39,982 nucleotides of DNA from CAYQLT01 sp964418425 (GCA_964418425.1 CAYQLT010000023.1:1-39982), one strand, 5' to 3'; positions 16,687-24,623 are shown, counted from the stretch's first letter. Made by a program: numbers and translations. Notes: generated from the letters alone by a model not told the origin.

Positions 16687-17136
16687 GTGGCTCAGGTACT
16701 GGGGTGCAACGTTCCGGAAGACCTCTGGTACAACGTGGAGCGGCACGTGTGGGCGCGACCCGAACCGGACGGCACCGTCACCGTCGGCATCACCGACGTG
16801 GCGCAAAACCTGGCGGGCAAGATCATCGTCGTCTCCCCCAAGCCGGCGGGGCGCCGGGTCGAGAAAAACAAAAGCGCCGGAACTCTCGAAAGCGGCAAGT
16901 GGGTGGGTTCGGTCCCCGCCCCCGTCAGCGGGGAGGTGGTGATGGTCAACACGCTGGTGAAGTCCGACCCCTCGGTCGTCAACCGGGACCCTTACGGGGA
17001 GGGGTGGCTGTTGCGGCTGCGCCCGGACAACTGGGAGCGGGATCGAGCCGACCTGGTCACCGGCCCGCAGGCGGTGGAGGCCTACCGTCAGCGGATGGAG
17101 CGAGACGGACTGAAGTGCGGCGGCGGGGCCGGGTGA
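16687..17136 (+). CDS. lbpA1: Lipoate-binding protein LbpA1 (GcvH-like) of the sHdr system
   Basis: This 149-residue protein resembles the glycine-cleavage H protein but belongs with the LbpA carriers of sulfur oxidation. The predicted lipoylated lysine is K71 in LESGKWVGSVPAPVSGEV. It is followed by the H-protein pattern NRDPYGEGWLLRL. In the sHdr pathway the lipoyl arm holds the sulfur intermediate that the Hdr-like enzyme oxidises. The start is GTG 16687, six bases after GGAGGG; an upstream in-frame TTG at 16657 lacks a site. It lies 117 bp after the membrane oxidoreductase gene and 88 bp before a second lbpA. No glycine-cleavage genes are nearby. Confidence 0.93.
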   Translation: MAQVLGCNVPEDLWYNVERHVWARPEPDGTVTVGITDVAQNLAGKIIVVSPKPAGRRVEKNKSAGTLESGKWVGSVPAPVSGEVVMVNTLVKSDPSVVNRDPYGEGWLLRLRPDNWERDRADLVTGPQAVEAYRQRMERDGLKCGGGAG

Positions 17137-17224
17137 CGGGCCGGCGCCTGAACCCGAGGGGTGGCGGCCTAAGGGGAACGGGAAAGGGTGACGGCGGGGA
17201 GACGGCCGGGAGGAGTGTATCGCC

Positions 17225-17680
17225 GTGGCGGTGGTGAACGCGTGCCTGCTGCCCGAGGAGCTTTACTACGACGTGGCCCGGGGCGTCTGGGTGCGGCTGG
17301 AGGCAGACGGTACCGCCGTCACCGGTTTCACGGACCCGTTTCAGACCCGAGCCGGCAAGCTCCTGGTCGTCCAGCCCCGGCCCACCGCCGCCGGCAGGGT
17401 GCTGGCCCGGGGACGGGCGGCGGCCACCGTGGAGTCGGCCAAGTGGGTGGGCGGGTTTCCCATGGTGTTGAGCGCGCAGGTGGTGGCTTTCAACCAGCTG
17501 GTCATTCAAAACCCCTCGCTGGTCAACAAGGACCCGTACGGCCAGGGGTGGATAGCCAGGTTGCAGCCGGTGGCTTTGGAGCAGGAACTGGGCGAGTTGC
17601 TCACCGGGGCGGCTGCGGTGCAGGCGTACGGCGACAAGCTGAACCGGGACAAGGTCCACTGCATCCGCTGCGCGGACTGA
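17225..17680 (+). CDS. lbpA2: Lipoate-binding protein LbpA2 (GcvH-like) of the sHdr system
   Basis: The 151-residue second LbpA has its predicted lipoyl-lysine at K73 in VESAKWVGGFP, and the pattern NKDPYGQGWIARLQP after it. It differs from LbpA1 in much of its sequence, including the N-terminus (ACLLPEELYYDVARGVWV) and a C-terminal cysteine pair CIRC at residues 147-150. It is therefore a diverged paralogue, not a recent copy. The start is GTG 17225 behind GGGAGGAG. It lies directly before a lipoate-protein ligase gene, which is presumably its modifying enzyme. The two carriers may have different partners or roles in the reaction cycle. Confidence 0.93.
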   Translation: MAVVNACLLPEELYYDVARGVWVRLEADGTAVTGFTDPFQTRAGKLLVVQPRPTAAGRVLARGRAAATVESAKWVGGFPMVLSAQVVAFNQLVIQNPSLVNKDPYGQGWIARLQPVALEQELGELLTGAAAVQAYGDKLNRDKVHCIRCAD

Positions 17681-17734
17681 AGCGTTTTCCCCCCGGGGAC
17701 GACTTGCCGCCCGCAGAAGGGAGCGTGACAAACC

Positions 17735-18802
17735 TTGCGGCGCATTCGGGTGATCAACCTGGGAGACGTCCCGTGGTACACCTCGCAGGCAGTGTACCAC
17801 GGCATCGCCTACGCCATGGACCAAGACACCCCCGACACCATCACCCTCTGCAGCCCCACCACCCCCTACGTGTGCGTGGGGCTGCACCAGGAAGTGGACA
17901 AGGAGGTGGATCTGGAGTACTGCAGCTCAGCGGGCATCCCGGTCACCCGCCGGGAGGTGGGAGGCGGCGCCGTCCTGCTGGACCACGACCAGGTGTTCTG
18001 GCACTGCATCTTCCACGAAAGCCGGGTGCCCGTGCTGGTCGAGGACGTGTTCCGCCTGTTTCTTGCCCCGCCGGTCAACGCCTACCGGGCCATGGGCATC
18101 CCCGCCGTACACCGGCCCGTCAACGACATCCAGGTGCAGGGCCGCAAGATCGGCGGGACCGGGGCCGCCAGCATCGGGCAGGCGATGGTCGTGGTGGGGT
18201 CGCTGATGTTCGACTTCAACCACACCCTCATGGCGCGGGTGCTCAAGGTGCCCTCAGAGAAATTCCGGGACAAGGTGTACCAGAGCCTTCAGGAGTACAT
18301 CACCACCATCCGCCGGGAACTGGGCGAGGCCGCCCCCTCACGGGAGCAGGCGGTGCAGGTCCTGCTGCAGGAGGTGGCCCGCACCTTTGACGCCGAGGTG
18401 TACCAGGGCGAGCCGACCGAGCGGGAACGCCAGCTCATCGCCCAACAGGAGCAGCGCATGCAGTCGCGGGAGTGGGTGTTCGCCCGGGGCAGCCTGCCGC
18501 GGTACGGCGTGAAGATCGCCGAGGGGATCCGGGTGCTGGAGGCCAGCGTCAAGACGCCGGGCGGCCTGGTGCGCACCACGGTTCGCGTTCGGGACGGCAG
18601 GATCGAGGACGCGTCCATCTCCGGCGACTTCTTTTTCTTCCCGGCCGGGGCGCTGGCAGAGCTGGAGCGTTCCCTGGTGGGCGCGCCGTGGGACGAAGCG
18701 GCCCTGGCCGACCATCTCCTGGCCTTCTACCAGCGCCACCACGTGCAGGCCCCCGGGCTCACGCCCGCCGAGCTGGCTCGGGCGGTGGTGGCGGCAGCGT
18801 AG
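17735..18802 (+). CDS. Lipoate-protein ligase of the sHdr type (sLpl)
   Basis: The 355-residue protein is a two-domain lipoate-protein ligase. The catalytic domain has RREVGGGAVLLD at residues 72-83 and the lysine K138 in GRKIGGTGAASIG, and the smaller C-terminal accessory domain (about 250-340, VFARGSLPRYGVKIAEG) is present in the same chain. In sHdr organisms a dedicated ligase attaches lipoate or a precursor to LbpA, and its position right after lbpA2 (54-bp gap) supports that. The start is TTG 17735 after AGAAGGGAG. No lipoyl synthase (LipS1/S2 or LipA) or LipT gene is in the window, so sulfur insertion or precursor supply must be encoded elsewhere. Confidence 0.9.
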   Translation: MRRIRVINLGDVPWYTSQAVYHGIAYAMDQDTPDTITLCSPTTPYVCVGLHQEVDKEVDLEYCSSAGIPVTRREVGGGAVLLDHDQVFWHCIFHESRVPVLVEDVFRLFLAPPVNAYRAMGIPAVHRPVNDIQVQGRKIGGTGAASIGQAMVVVGSLMFDFNHTLMARVLKVPSEKFRDKVYQSLQEYITTIRRELGEAAPSREQAVQVLLQEVARTFDAEVYQGEPTERERQLIAQQEQRMQSREWVFARGSLPRYGVKIAEGIRVLEASVKTPGGLVRTTVRVRDGRIEDASISGDFFFFPAGALAELERSLVGAPWDEAALADHLLAFYQRHHVQAPGLTPAELARAVVAAA

Positions 18803-18902
18803 TTGAGGCGTCCAGGGCGGGGGGCCTGGCGCAGCCGGCTTGACGATGGGCACAACCCAGCCGCCGACGGGCGGAACGTGACCGCTGACGGAGGTGAGCG
18901 AT

Positions 18903-19154
18903 GTGGCAGCCGAACCTTCCCGGGTGCTGGATGTGAAGGGGCTGCGCTGCCCCATGCCCGTGGTTCAGGCCAAGAAGGCCATCGATCAGATGGCACCGGG
19001 CGAGGTGTTGAGGGTGGAGGCGACCGACCCGGGCTCCATGGCGGACTTCCGGGCCTGGACCCGCAGCACCGGGCACGAGCTTTTGCTGGCCGAGCAAAAC
19101 GGCGAGGTGTTCGTGTACCACATCCGAAAGAAGGGCGGCCCGCCGGTGAACTGA
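18903..19154 (+). CDS. tusA: TusA sulfur-transfer protein
   Basis: The 83-residue protein is a TusA-family sulfur carrier with the active cysteine C16 in LRCPMPVVQAKKAI and the family pattern GEVLRVEATDPGSMADFRAW. TusA accepts sulfane sulfur as a persulfide and passes it to DsrE-type proteins or to the oxidising enzyme. The start is GTG 18903, eight bases after GGAGG; a GTG at 18894 overlaps that site. It lies between the lipoate ligase gene (100 bp) and dsrE (29 bp). The context makes this a TusA of sulfur oxidation and not one for tRNA thiolation. Confidence 0.95.
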   Translation: MAAEPSRVLDVKGLRCPMPVVQAKKAIDQMAPGEVLRVEATDPGSMADFRAWTRSTGHELLLAEQNGEVFVYHIRKKGGPPVN

Positions 19155-19183
19155 CGGCCGGCCGGGATGGAGGAGGAGCAGGC

Positions 19184-19558
19184 GTGGAGGGTTCCAAGCG
19201 GTTCCTTTACGTCTACACGCATGGCGTGGACACCCCGGAACGCACGGCGACCCCGCTGTACCTGGCCACGACGGCGGCGCTGTCGGACCACGAGGTGACC
19301 ATCTTTTTCACGGCCCGGGGCTCCAGTGTGCTGCGCCGGGGTGTGGCGGAAAAGATTCAGGTAAAGGAAGGCGGCGTGCCTCTGCGAAGCTTCATCGACC
19401 AAGCGAAGGAGGCCGGCGTGCGGTTCGTGGTGTGCGCGGCGAGCCTGGAACTCAACGACATGTCCCGGGACGACCTCATCGAAGAGGTGGACGAGATCGC
19501 AGGGGGCGCCGCCTTTGCCGAGATGGCCTGCGAGGCGGACGTGGTCATCTCCTTCTGA
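19184..19558 (+). CDS. DsrE-like sulfur-transfer protein
   Basis: The 124-residue protein belongs to the DsrE/DsrF-like fold family (FLYVYTHGVDTPERTATPLYLATTAAL at the N-terminus, quoted in parts: VYTHGVDTPERT, PLYLATTAAL). The likely sulfur-carrying cysteine is C84 in VVCAASLEL; a second cysteine is C112 in EMACEAD. Single-cysteine DsrE3-type proteins commonly accompany TusA in sHdr clusters and pass sulfur between carriers. The GTG start at 19184 follows GGAGGAGG, 29 bp after tusA. It is the last gene of the sulfur operon. Assignment to a specific DsrE subfamily is tentative. Confidence 0.87.
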   Translation: MEGSKRFLYVYTHGVDTPERTATPLYLATTAALSDHEVTIFFTARGSSVLRRGVAEKIQVKEGGVPLRSFIDQAKEAGVRFVVCAASLELNDMSRDDLIEEVDEIAGGAAFAEMACEADVVISF

Positions 19559-19565
19559 TCGGGGC

Positions 19566-19587
19566 GGGAAGGTTGGGAGACCTTTCC
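19566..19587 (+). other. Weak hairpin after the sulfur operon
   Basis: GGAAGGT and ACCTTTCC flank a six-base loop just 8 bp after the dsrE stop, giving a short imperfect stem. A second, stronger GC hairpin (GCGGGCG/CGCCCGC) lies at about 19680-19698. Neither is followed by a T run, so intrinsic termination is possible but not shown. The operon may end here or run on. Confidence 0.3.
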
Positions 19588-19761
19588 ACTCGGCCTGACT
19601 CGGGCATGGGCATCCCCGAACCTCCCGCAGGCGCCGGCCCCGGGGAAGCCTCCATCTGTCGGCCGTCCGCCGGAGACGTTGCGGGCGGACGCCGCCCGCG
19701 ATAACATGAACCCCGGGCGCCGCCAGGCGTGCGCATCGCGGGCACCGGCGCCGGAGGCATC

Positions 19762-20130
19762 ATGGAAGTTCAGGAACCGCGGAAAGCCTCCCCAGGCCAA
19801 CCCTTCGGCGCCCAACCGCCGACCGGGGATGTGCCGCCCGACCGCCGCCCGGGGCACCCCGCGCCGCCGCCGCACGCGGGCATAGCGCAAGCCTCCAGAG
19901 CGCCGGCCCCTGTGGATTTCGACACCTGGGTGCGCTGGCGCCGGGCGCAGGTGCGCCGTCGGCTGCTTGAGGCCGCAGCCGCCTCTCCTCGGCGGACGGT
20001 GCGCACCCGGCCCCGCGACCCCGTTGAAGACGACCTCCTCACCCACCTTGTGGTGCTGCGCTGGAAGCGGGCGCTCGCCACAGGCGAGGTGCAGCGCCTG
20101 GGAGCCCGAAGGTGGCGCCTGCGTGTCTGA
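19762..20130 (+). CDS. Small protein coupled to a nucleotidyltransferase
   Basis: The 122-residue product has a Pro/Gly-rich first half (about 1-55) and a basic helical second half (WVRWRRAQVRRRLLEAAAA, then VEDDLLTHLVVLRWKRALATGEVQ). I do not recognise a family. The start is ATG 19762, five bases after GGAGG. Its stop codon overlaps the GTG start of the next gene by 8 bp, so the two are translationally coupled. That pairing of a short basic protein with a nucleotidyltransferase-fold protein recalls toxin-antitoxin pairs of the AbiE or MNT kind, but this is only an analogy. Confidence 0.55.
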   Translation: MEVQEPRKASPGQPFGAQPPTGDVPPDRRPGHPAPPPHAGIAQASRAPAPVDFDTWVRWRRAQVRRRLLEAAAASPRRTVRTRPRDPVEDDLLTHLVVLRWKRALATGEVQRLGARRWRLRV

Positions 20131-20788
20131 GGCGCTGCCACCGCCCGGGGCGTCCGAGCCCCCGCCGCAGCGCGCCTCGCACCAGCCAGCGCCCCCTGAA
20201 TGGGTTGGCCAGGCCCTGCGGCGGGCGGGGGCCATCGAGGAACCCCTCAAACGGCGGCTGTACCTGGTGGCGGCGCTGACCCGGCTGCTGGAGCCCCGGG
20301 GCATCCGGCCTGTGGTGGTGGGCGGGACCGCGATGGCCTGGTATACGCTGGGCGGTTACAGCACCCTCGACGTGGACCTGGTGGTCCCCGACCGGGAGGC
20401 CCTCGGTCAGGCTCTGGCCGCGCTCGGCTTCGAGCACCAGCCGGGCCACCGCCACTGGTACCATCCCGACCTGGATGTGGCCATCGAAGCCCCGGACGAG
20501 GTGCTGGCGGGCTCCACCGAGCGCGTTCAGGAAATCCAGGTCGACGGGCTTTCGGCCTTCGTCATCGGCCTCGAGGATTTGGTGATGGACAGGCTGCGGG
20601 CTTTCGTCCACTGGCGATCTTCATCCGACGGGGAGTGGGCCCACCGCTTGCTGGCCGCCCACCACGAGGAGGTGGACTGGGAGTACCTCCGGTCCCGGGC
20701 CGGTGCGGAAGGCCTGGGCAAGGCCCTGGAGCGGGTCGCCCGCGGGCGATACGGGCTGCGGCGGCACCCGCCCCGGGCGGGCAGGTAG
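20123..20788 (+). CDS. Nucleotidyltransferase-fold protein (DUF6036-like)
   Basis: The 221-residue protein shows the pattern of a minimal nucleotidyltransferase: VVVGGTAMAWYTLGGYSTLDVDLVVP (quoted in parts: VVVGGTAMAWYT and STLDVDLVV) near residues 60-85, then a third acidic site LDVAIEAPDE. Such proteins transfer a nucleotide to an RNA, protein or small molecule; many DUF6036 members have unknown targets. The C-terminal half (VIGLEDLVMDRLRAFVHWRSSSDGEWAHRL in the usual place) fits the same family. The GTG start at 20123 overlaps the preceding gene. Function could be toxin-like or housekeeping; there is no further clue. Confidence 0.7.
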   Translation: MSEALPPPGASEPPPQRASHQPAPPEWVGQALRRAGAIEEPLKRRLYLVAALTRLLEPRGIRPVVVGGTAMAWYTLGGYSTLDVDLVVPDREALGQALAALGFEHQPGHRHWYHPDLDVAIEAPDEVLAGSTERVQEIQVDGLSAFVIGLEDLVMDRLRAFVHWRSSSDGEWAHRLLAAHHEEVDWEYLRSRAGAEGLGKALERVARGRYGLRRHPPRAGR

Positions 20789-20820
20789 CCTCAAGCGCCT
20801 GAGCGGCGCGACGGCCGCGG

Positions 20821-20866
20821 GGTTCAGGCGCGCGCCCACCCGGGGTTCAGGCGTGCGCCCAGGCGT
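20821..20866. repeat. Tandem 23-bp repeat between convergent genes
   Basis: GGTTCAGGCGCGCGCCCACC at 20821 recurs as GGTTCAGGCGTGCGCCCAGG at 20844, a 23-bp period, and a third partial copy (GCGTTCAAGCG) follows. The repeat fills the gap between the nucleotidyltransferase gene and the convergent dehydrogenase gene. It may contribute to bidirectional termination through its GC-rich palindromic core GGCGCGCGCC. Confidence 0.55.
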
Positions 20867-20875
20867 TCAAGCGAG

Positions 20876-21994
20876 TCAACTCGTCAGCACGTGCACGCCC
20901 CGTCGGTTCAGCTCGGCGAAAAACAGCTGGGGCTCAGGCCCGCCGTCCGCCTCCGGTGCGAAGACCCCGCGAGCCGTGATGCGCCCCTGCGCCATCCACA
21001 GCGCTCCCAGCGCCAGCGGTACGGCCGTGAGGTCGGCCATATGCCCCACGCCCGAGTACGCCCGCTCGGCAGCCTGGCCGTCCTTGCTCCCTCGCACGCG
21101 CACCACGAATCCTGAGGCCGGCGCCGCCCTGGGGCCCAGCCGTTCGAACAGCGGAAGCAGAGGCTTGAGCGCCGAGGCCAGGCGGCGCCGGCGGGCGTGG
21201 GTGGCGGTCAGCCCCAAGCGGCCGAACGTCACCGCCAGGAAGTTGAGGGAGGGCTCCGTGAGGCCGCCCTTGAGGCGCACCTCCCGCAGGCCCGGCAGGA
21301 AACGGGGCAGGGTGACCGGTTCGGGATGGCCGACGTGGAAGACCGTCACCGGGCCGATGGGCGGGGGGAACCGGATGCGTTCCGATCCGGTTCCGGCCGG
21401 GATCTCGTGCCAGCGGCCCTCGGCGTAGGTGGTGACCCGGCGGCTGAAGATGTGCATCGTGTGGAGAACCACGGCCATCCCTTCGGAATCGGCCGAGCTG
21501 CCCGCCCAGGCGATGTGGGCCACCTCCACGTGGCCCAGGGTGGCGGCGGCGTGCCGCACGCACAGGTTGGTGAGGCCGGGCGTCCATCCCAGCCCGGTCA
21601 GGATGGGAACCCCGGCGGCGCGGGCCTCCGCGTCGAGGGCCAGAACCCGGCTCGCCGCGTCGTGATCGTCGCAGAGGCTGACGTACGGGCGGCGGGCCTC
21701 GATGGCGGCACGGACGAGCGGCTCTTCCAGCAGGTAGAATGGGCCGGCCGCCCCCACCGCCACGTCGTGTTGCCCCATGAGACCCACCACCGCCTCGCGG
21801 TTCAGGACGTCCACGAAGGCGGCGGCCACCTCCGCCCGCACCGCAGGGTCTTGCGCCAGCCTGTCCCGAACCGCCTGCGCGGCCGGCAGGTTGCGGTCGG
21901 CGACGGTGACCCTCTCCACCCCTTCGGTGATGGCAAGCTCACGCACGGCGCGGCGGCCCATGTCGCCCGCCCCGCCAAAGACGACAAACCGCAC
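20876..21994 (-). CDS. Saccharopine dehydrogenase-family NAD(P)-binding protein
   Basis: The 372-residue product begins with a Rossmann motif, VVFGGAGDMGRRAVREL, and continues with the saccharopine dehydrogenase N-terminal domain pattern (VDVLNREAVVGLMGQHDVAVGAAGPF in parts; YVSLCDDHDA). The chemistry of this branch is varied: lysine catabolism enzymes, trans-acting reductases and uncharacterised oxidoreductases. The GTG at 21994, nine bases after GGGGAG, is preferred; an in-frame GTG at 22027 would add eleven residues. It is divergent from the SDR gene that follows. The substrate cannot be stated. Confidence 0.8.
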   Translation of the reverse strand: MRFVVFGGAGDMGRRAVRELAITEGVERVTVADRNLPAAQAVRDRLAQDPAVRAEVAAAFVDVLNREAVVGLMGQHDVAVGAAGPFYLLEEPLVRAAIEARRPYVSLCDDHDAASRVLALDAEARAAGVPILTGLGWTPGLTNLCVRHAAATLGHVEVAHIAWAGSSADSEGMAVVLHTMHIFSRRVTTYAEGRWHEIPAGTGSERIRFPPPIGPVTVFHVGHPEPVTLPRFLPGLREVRLKGGLTEPSLNFLAVTFGRLGLTATHARRRRLASALKPLLPLFERLGPRAAPASGFVVRVRGSKDGQAAERAYSGVGHMADLTAVPLALGALWMAQGRITARGVFAPEADGGPEPQLFFAELNRRGVHVLTS

Positions 21995-22184
21995 GCGAAC
22001 CAACTCCCCGCCTGGCGGCTTCGCCACTTGTAAACGTTTTCCCTCCGGCCGTCACCGGCCCGAGATCCGTCCGGCGGTGCACGCACCCGTTTCGGCCGGG
22101 TCGCCACCCGCCAGGGCCTCGGGCTGTGGCGGTCGAACCTGAGGCTGCACCACCCAGGAGGACGGAGCAAAGGGGGGCTCGCCG

Positions 22185-22937
22185 ATGCGGCTGCAGGGCA
22201 AAGTCGTCATAGTGGCCGGAGCGGGCGACAACATGGGGCGGGCGATTCCCGTCCTGTTCGCTCAGGAGGGAGCCCGGCTGGTGCTGGTCTCCCGCAACGC
22301 TTCGGCCCTATCCGAAACCGCCTCGCTGGCACGGGCCTGCGGGGCCGAGCTGGAGGCCATCGAGGCCGACGTCACCGAGCCGGAGACGGCGCGCCGGGCC
22401 GTTGAGCTGGCCGAGCAGCGCTTCGGGGGCGTGGACGGGCTGGTCAACAACGCCGGCGGCTTTTTCAACCCGCGCGGCCGGCTTCGCGAGCTGGCGCCCG
22501 AGACGTGGGATCAGGCCCTGCGCAACCTTCTCCGCGGCGCCTACCTGTTCAGCCGGGCCGCCGCTGACGCCATGGCCCGGCGGGGCGGAGGAGCCATCGT
22601 CAACGTCGCGGCCGCGCCCACGACCCGCATCGCGGGCGGCAGTGCCTACGCGGCCGGCAAGGAAGGCCTCGTCGGTCTCACCCGGCAGCTGGCCAGGGAG
22701 CTCTGGGGTGCCAACATCCGGGCCAACTCCATCTCCCCGGGCCTCATCTGGATGCCCTGGCGGGAACCCACGGTGCGGCCCGTCCGGCGCAGCTCGCTGG
22801 AGGGCTACGGCTGCGGCCCCGACGTGGCGTACGCCGCCTTGTGGCTCATCTCCGACGAAGCTTCCTGGGTTACCGGAATCGACGTGATTATCGACGGGGG
22901 AGACGAGGTGTGCGCCCGGCCACCGGAGCGACGCTGA
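22185..22937 (+). CDS. Short-chain dehydrogenase/reductase (SDR)
   Basis: The 250-residue protein is a classical SDR. The cofactor site reads VIVAGAGDNMGRAI, with Ala in place of the usual Thr of TGxxxGxG. NNAG is at about residue 87-90, the catalytic Ser lies within VNVAAAPTTRIAGGS, and the YxxxK motif is YAAGK near 157. The C-terminal region ASWVTGIDVIIDGGD is typical. The ATG start is preceded by AAGGGGGG. It uses NAD(P)H on an unknown alcohol or carbonyl. It lies 55 bp before a lipocalin-like gene and may be co-transcribed with it. Confidence 0.9.
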   Translation: MRLQGKVVIVAGAGDNMGRAIPVLFAQEGARLVLVSRNASALSETASLARACGAELEAIEADVTEPETARRAVELAEQRFGGVDGLVNNAGGFFNPRGRLRELAPETWDQALRNLLRGAYLFSRAAADAMARRGGGAIVNVAAAPTTRIAGGSAYAAGKEGLVGLTRQLARELWGANIRANSISPGLIWMPWREPTVRPVRRSSLEGYGCGPDVAYAALWLISDEASWVTGIDVIIDGGDEVCARPPERR

Positions 22938-22992
22938 ACGCCGGCTGGCCGGACCCCCGTCCATCGTGCGCGCGGGAGAGGGCGATGGAGCG

Positions 22993-24093
22993 GTGACTGG
23001 GCTTGTGAGGTGGCTGACGCTGGCGGTTTTCGTGACGGCCAGCGCGTCCGCACTTCGAGGCGGCCTGCCTGCCGACAGCGCCCGGCTGGGCCTTCCGGGA
23101 GAGGCGTTCGGCCGGCTCACGCTCCCCCTGGACGATCGGATGCACCCGGATGCCGACAACGAGTGGTGGTACTTCACCGGCCACCTCGAGAGCACCGACG
23201 GCATGCGGTACGGCTACGAGTTCACCCTTTTCAAATTCTCCAACCAGCCGTTTCGCATCGGCCCGTTTCCCCTGCCCACCGTGTACAGGCTGGACTTTGC
23301 CGTCACGTCGGAGACGGAAGGCCGTTTTTTCTCGAAGGTCAGCACCCTCCTCCCCCTACCCACGTACCACCTCGATAGCCGGCATCTGTATGCCCGCTTC
23401 GGCTCGACCCTCCTTGCCGCTGTCGGACCGTTCACGTATCGGCTGCGCACGACGGCCGGCCGCTACGGGCTCGACCTCTTCCTGCAGGCGACCAAGGCGC
23501 CTCTGGCCCAGGGAGACGCCGGATGGATCGCCATGGGGGCCGCCGGCGGCTCGTACTACTACTCCCTCACCCGGCTCAGGACGCAAGGCCGTCTCACCGC
23601 CGACGGCGTCACCAAACAGGTCAGCGGGCTCAGTTGGATGGACCACCAGTGGGGGAACTGGGACTGGAGGGGCATGCGCGGCTGGGACTGGATGGGCATT
23701 CAACTGGACGACGGAACCGACGTCATGGTCTTCGCCTTTCACGCAGGCGGCGGGCGGCTCGCGTCGGTGTACGGACAGGACGGTGATGTGATCAAGACCC
23801 ACACTTTCAGTCTGGACGCCCTTGGATCGTGGAACAGCCCGGCGACCGGCGCGACCTACCCCGCGGGCTGGCGCCTGGCCATCCCGGAGGCGCAGGCGGT
23901 CCTGAACCTGAACCCCACGCTGCCCAACCAGGAGATGGTGGACACCATGTACCCGGAGGGTTCGTACTGGGAGGGCAGCTGCACCGTAGAAGGGACTCTG
24001 CAAGGGCGGCCGGTGCGCGGCATGGCCTATGTGGAGCTGGTCGGGTACGTCCCCTCTCCGCGCCTTCGGCGTAGCGCCGGCGCAAGCTTATGA
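22993..24093 (+). CDS. Secreted AttH/CrtC-like lipocalin-domain protein
   Basis: The 366-residue protein starts with a signal peptide (about 1-20) and carries the two-part lipocalin-like fold of the AttH / carotenoid 1,2-hydratase (CrtC) group. Hallmarks are DNEWWYFTGHLES near the N-terminus, GYEFTLFKF, SGLSWMDHQWGNWDW in the middle, and WEGSCTVEGTL near the end. CrtC hydrates carotenoid ends; most bacterial AttH proteins of this kind have unknown activity. No other carotenoid gene is near. The GTG at 22993 is preferred over GTG 22966, although neither has ideal spacing to the GGAGAGG between them. Confidence 0.85.
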   Translation: MTGLVRWLTLAVFVTASASALRGGLPADSARLGLPGEAFGRLTLPLDDRMHPDADNEWWYFTGHLESTDGMRYGYEFTLFKFSNQPFRIGPFPLPTVYRLDFAVTSETEGRFFSKVSTLLPLPTYHLDSRHLYARFGSTLLAAVGPFTYRLRTTAGRYGLDLFLQATKAPLAQGDAGWIAMGAAGGSYYYSLTRLRTQGRLTADGVTKQVSGLSWMDHQWGNWDWRGMRGWDWMGIQLDDGTDVMVFAFHAGGGRLASVYGQDGDVIKTHTFSLDALGSWNSPATGATYPAGWRLAIPEAQAVLNLNPTLPNQEMVDTMYPEGSYWEGSCTVEGTLQGRPVRGMAYVELVGYVPSPRLRRSAGASL

Positions 24094-24312
24094 AGGGGGG
24101 CCTGCAGGCACAAGCCTCCACGGACCCGGGCGCCACATGGCCACGATGAGCCCCGCGGCATACACAACCGCGAGAGGCAGGCAGGTTAGGACGCCGGGGC
24201 GCACGGTACCCACGGGCACGCGCCGTGATTGCTCCCGGGTTCCTGGCCGCAGGCCGGTCGGTGTAAAATAGGCCCCGGGACGTGGAGCACGCCCTGGGAC
24301 GGGGTGACGCCC

Positions 24313-24600
24313 GTGCGGAACTGGCTTTTCTGGGACGAGAGCGCCCTGGCGACGAAGACGCTGGAGGATCTGGCGCAACATCTGAACCAATTGAGACAGG
24401 CCGGTGAGCGAGACTTACTTCTACGCCTCGCTCGTAGGTTCGTCGAACGCGGCAAGGGCACCGACACCATCCGGCTCTTCACGCCCGACGAAATCCGGCT
24501 TGCCCTGGAAGAGATCGAGCGGTCGGACCGTTCGCTCCATTTCGTAGACCCAATCCGGGTCCGGATGTACAAGCGCTACCTGAAGCAGGTTGGAGGCTAA
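24313..24600 (+). CDS. Small hypothetical protein
   Basis: The 95-residue product is charged and probably helical (LEDLAQHLNQLRQAGERDLLLRLARRFVE; stretches RLFTPDEIRLALEEIERS and RVRMYKRYLKQ). The start could be GTG 24313 or GTG 24304; the frame is open to 24229. I do not recognise a family. The 219 bp upstream hold no gene I can support: on the minus strand there is a short hydrophobic frame (VLTCLPLAVVYAAGLIVAMW) near 24130-24200 without start signals. A possible second small gene follows directly. Confidence 0.5.
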   Translation: MRNWLFWDESALATKTLEDLAQHLNQLRQAGERDLLLRLARRFVERGKGTDTIRLFTPDEIRLALEEIERSDRSLHFVDPIRVRMYKRYLKQVGG

Positions 24601-24623
24601 CGTGACGGAGGACGCGTTTCTTC

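Noticed and set aside
16687..17680. Reading the two GcvH-like genes as glycine cleavage H proteins
   Set aside because: No gcvT or gcvP nearby; the sHdr context, the adjacent lipoate ligase and the ESxKWVG motif fit LbpA.
24088..24390. Minus-strand frame with a hydrophobic stretch
   Set aside because: Short, without start signals or family pattern, and overlapping a more plausible plus-strand small gene.
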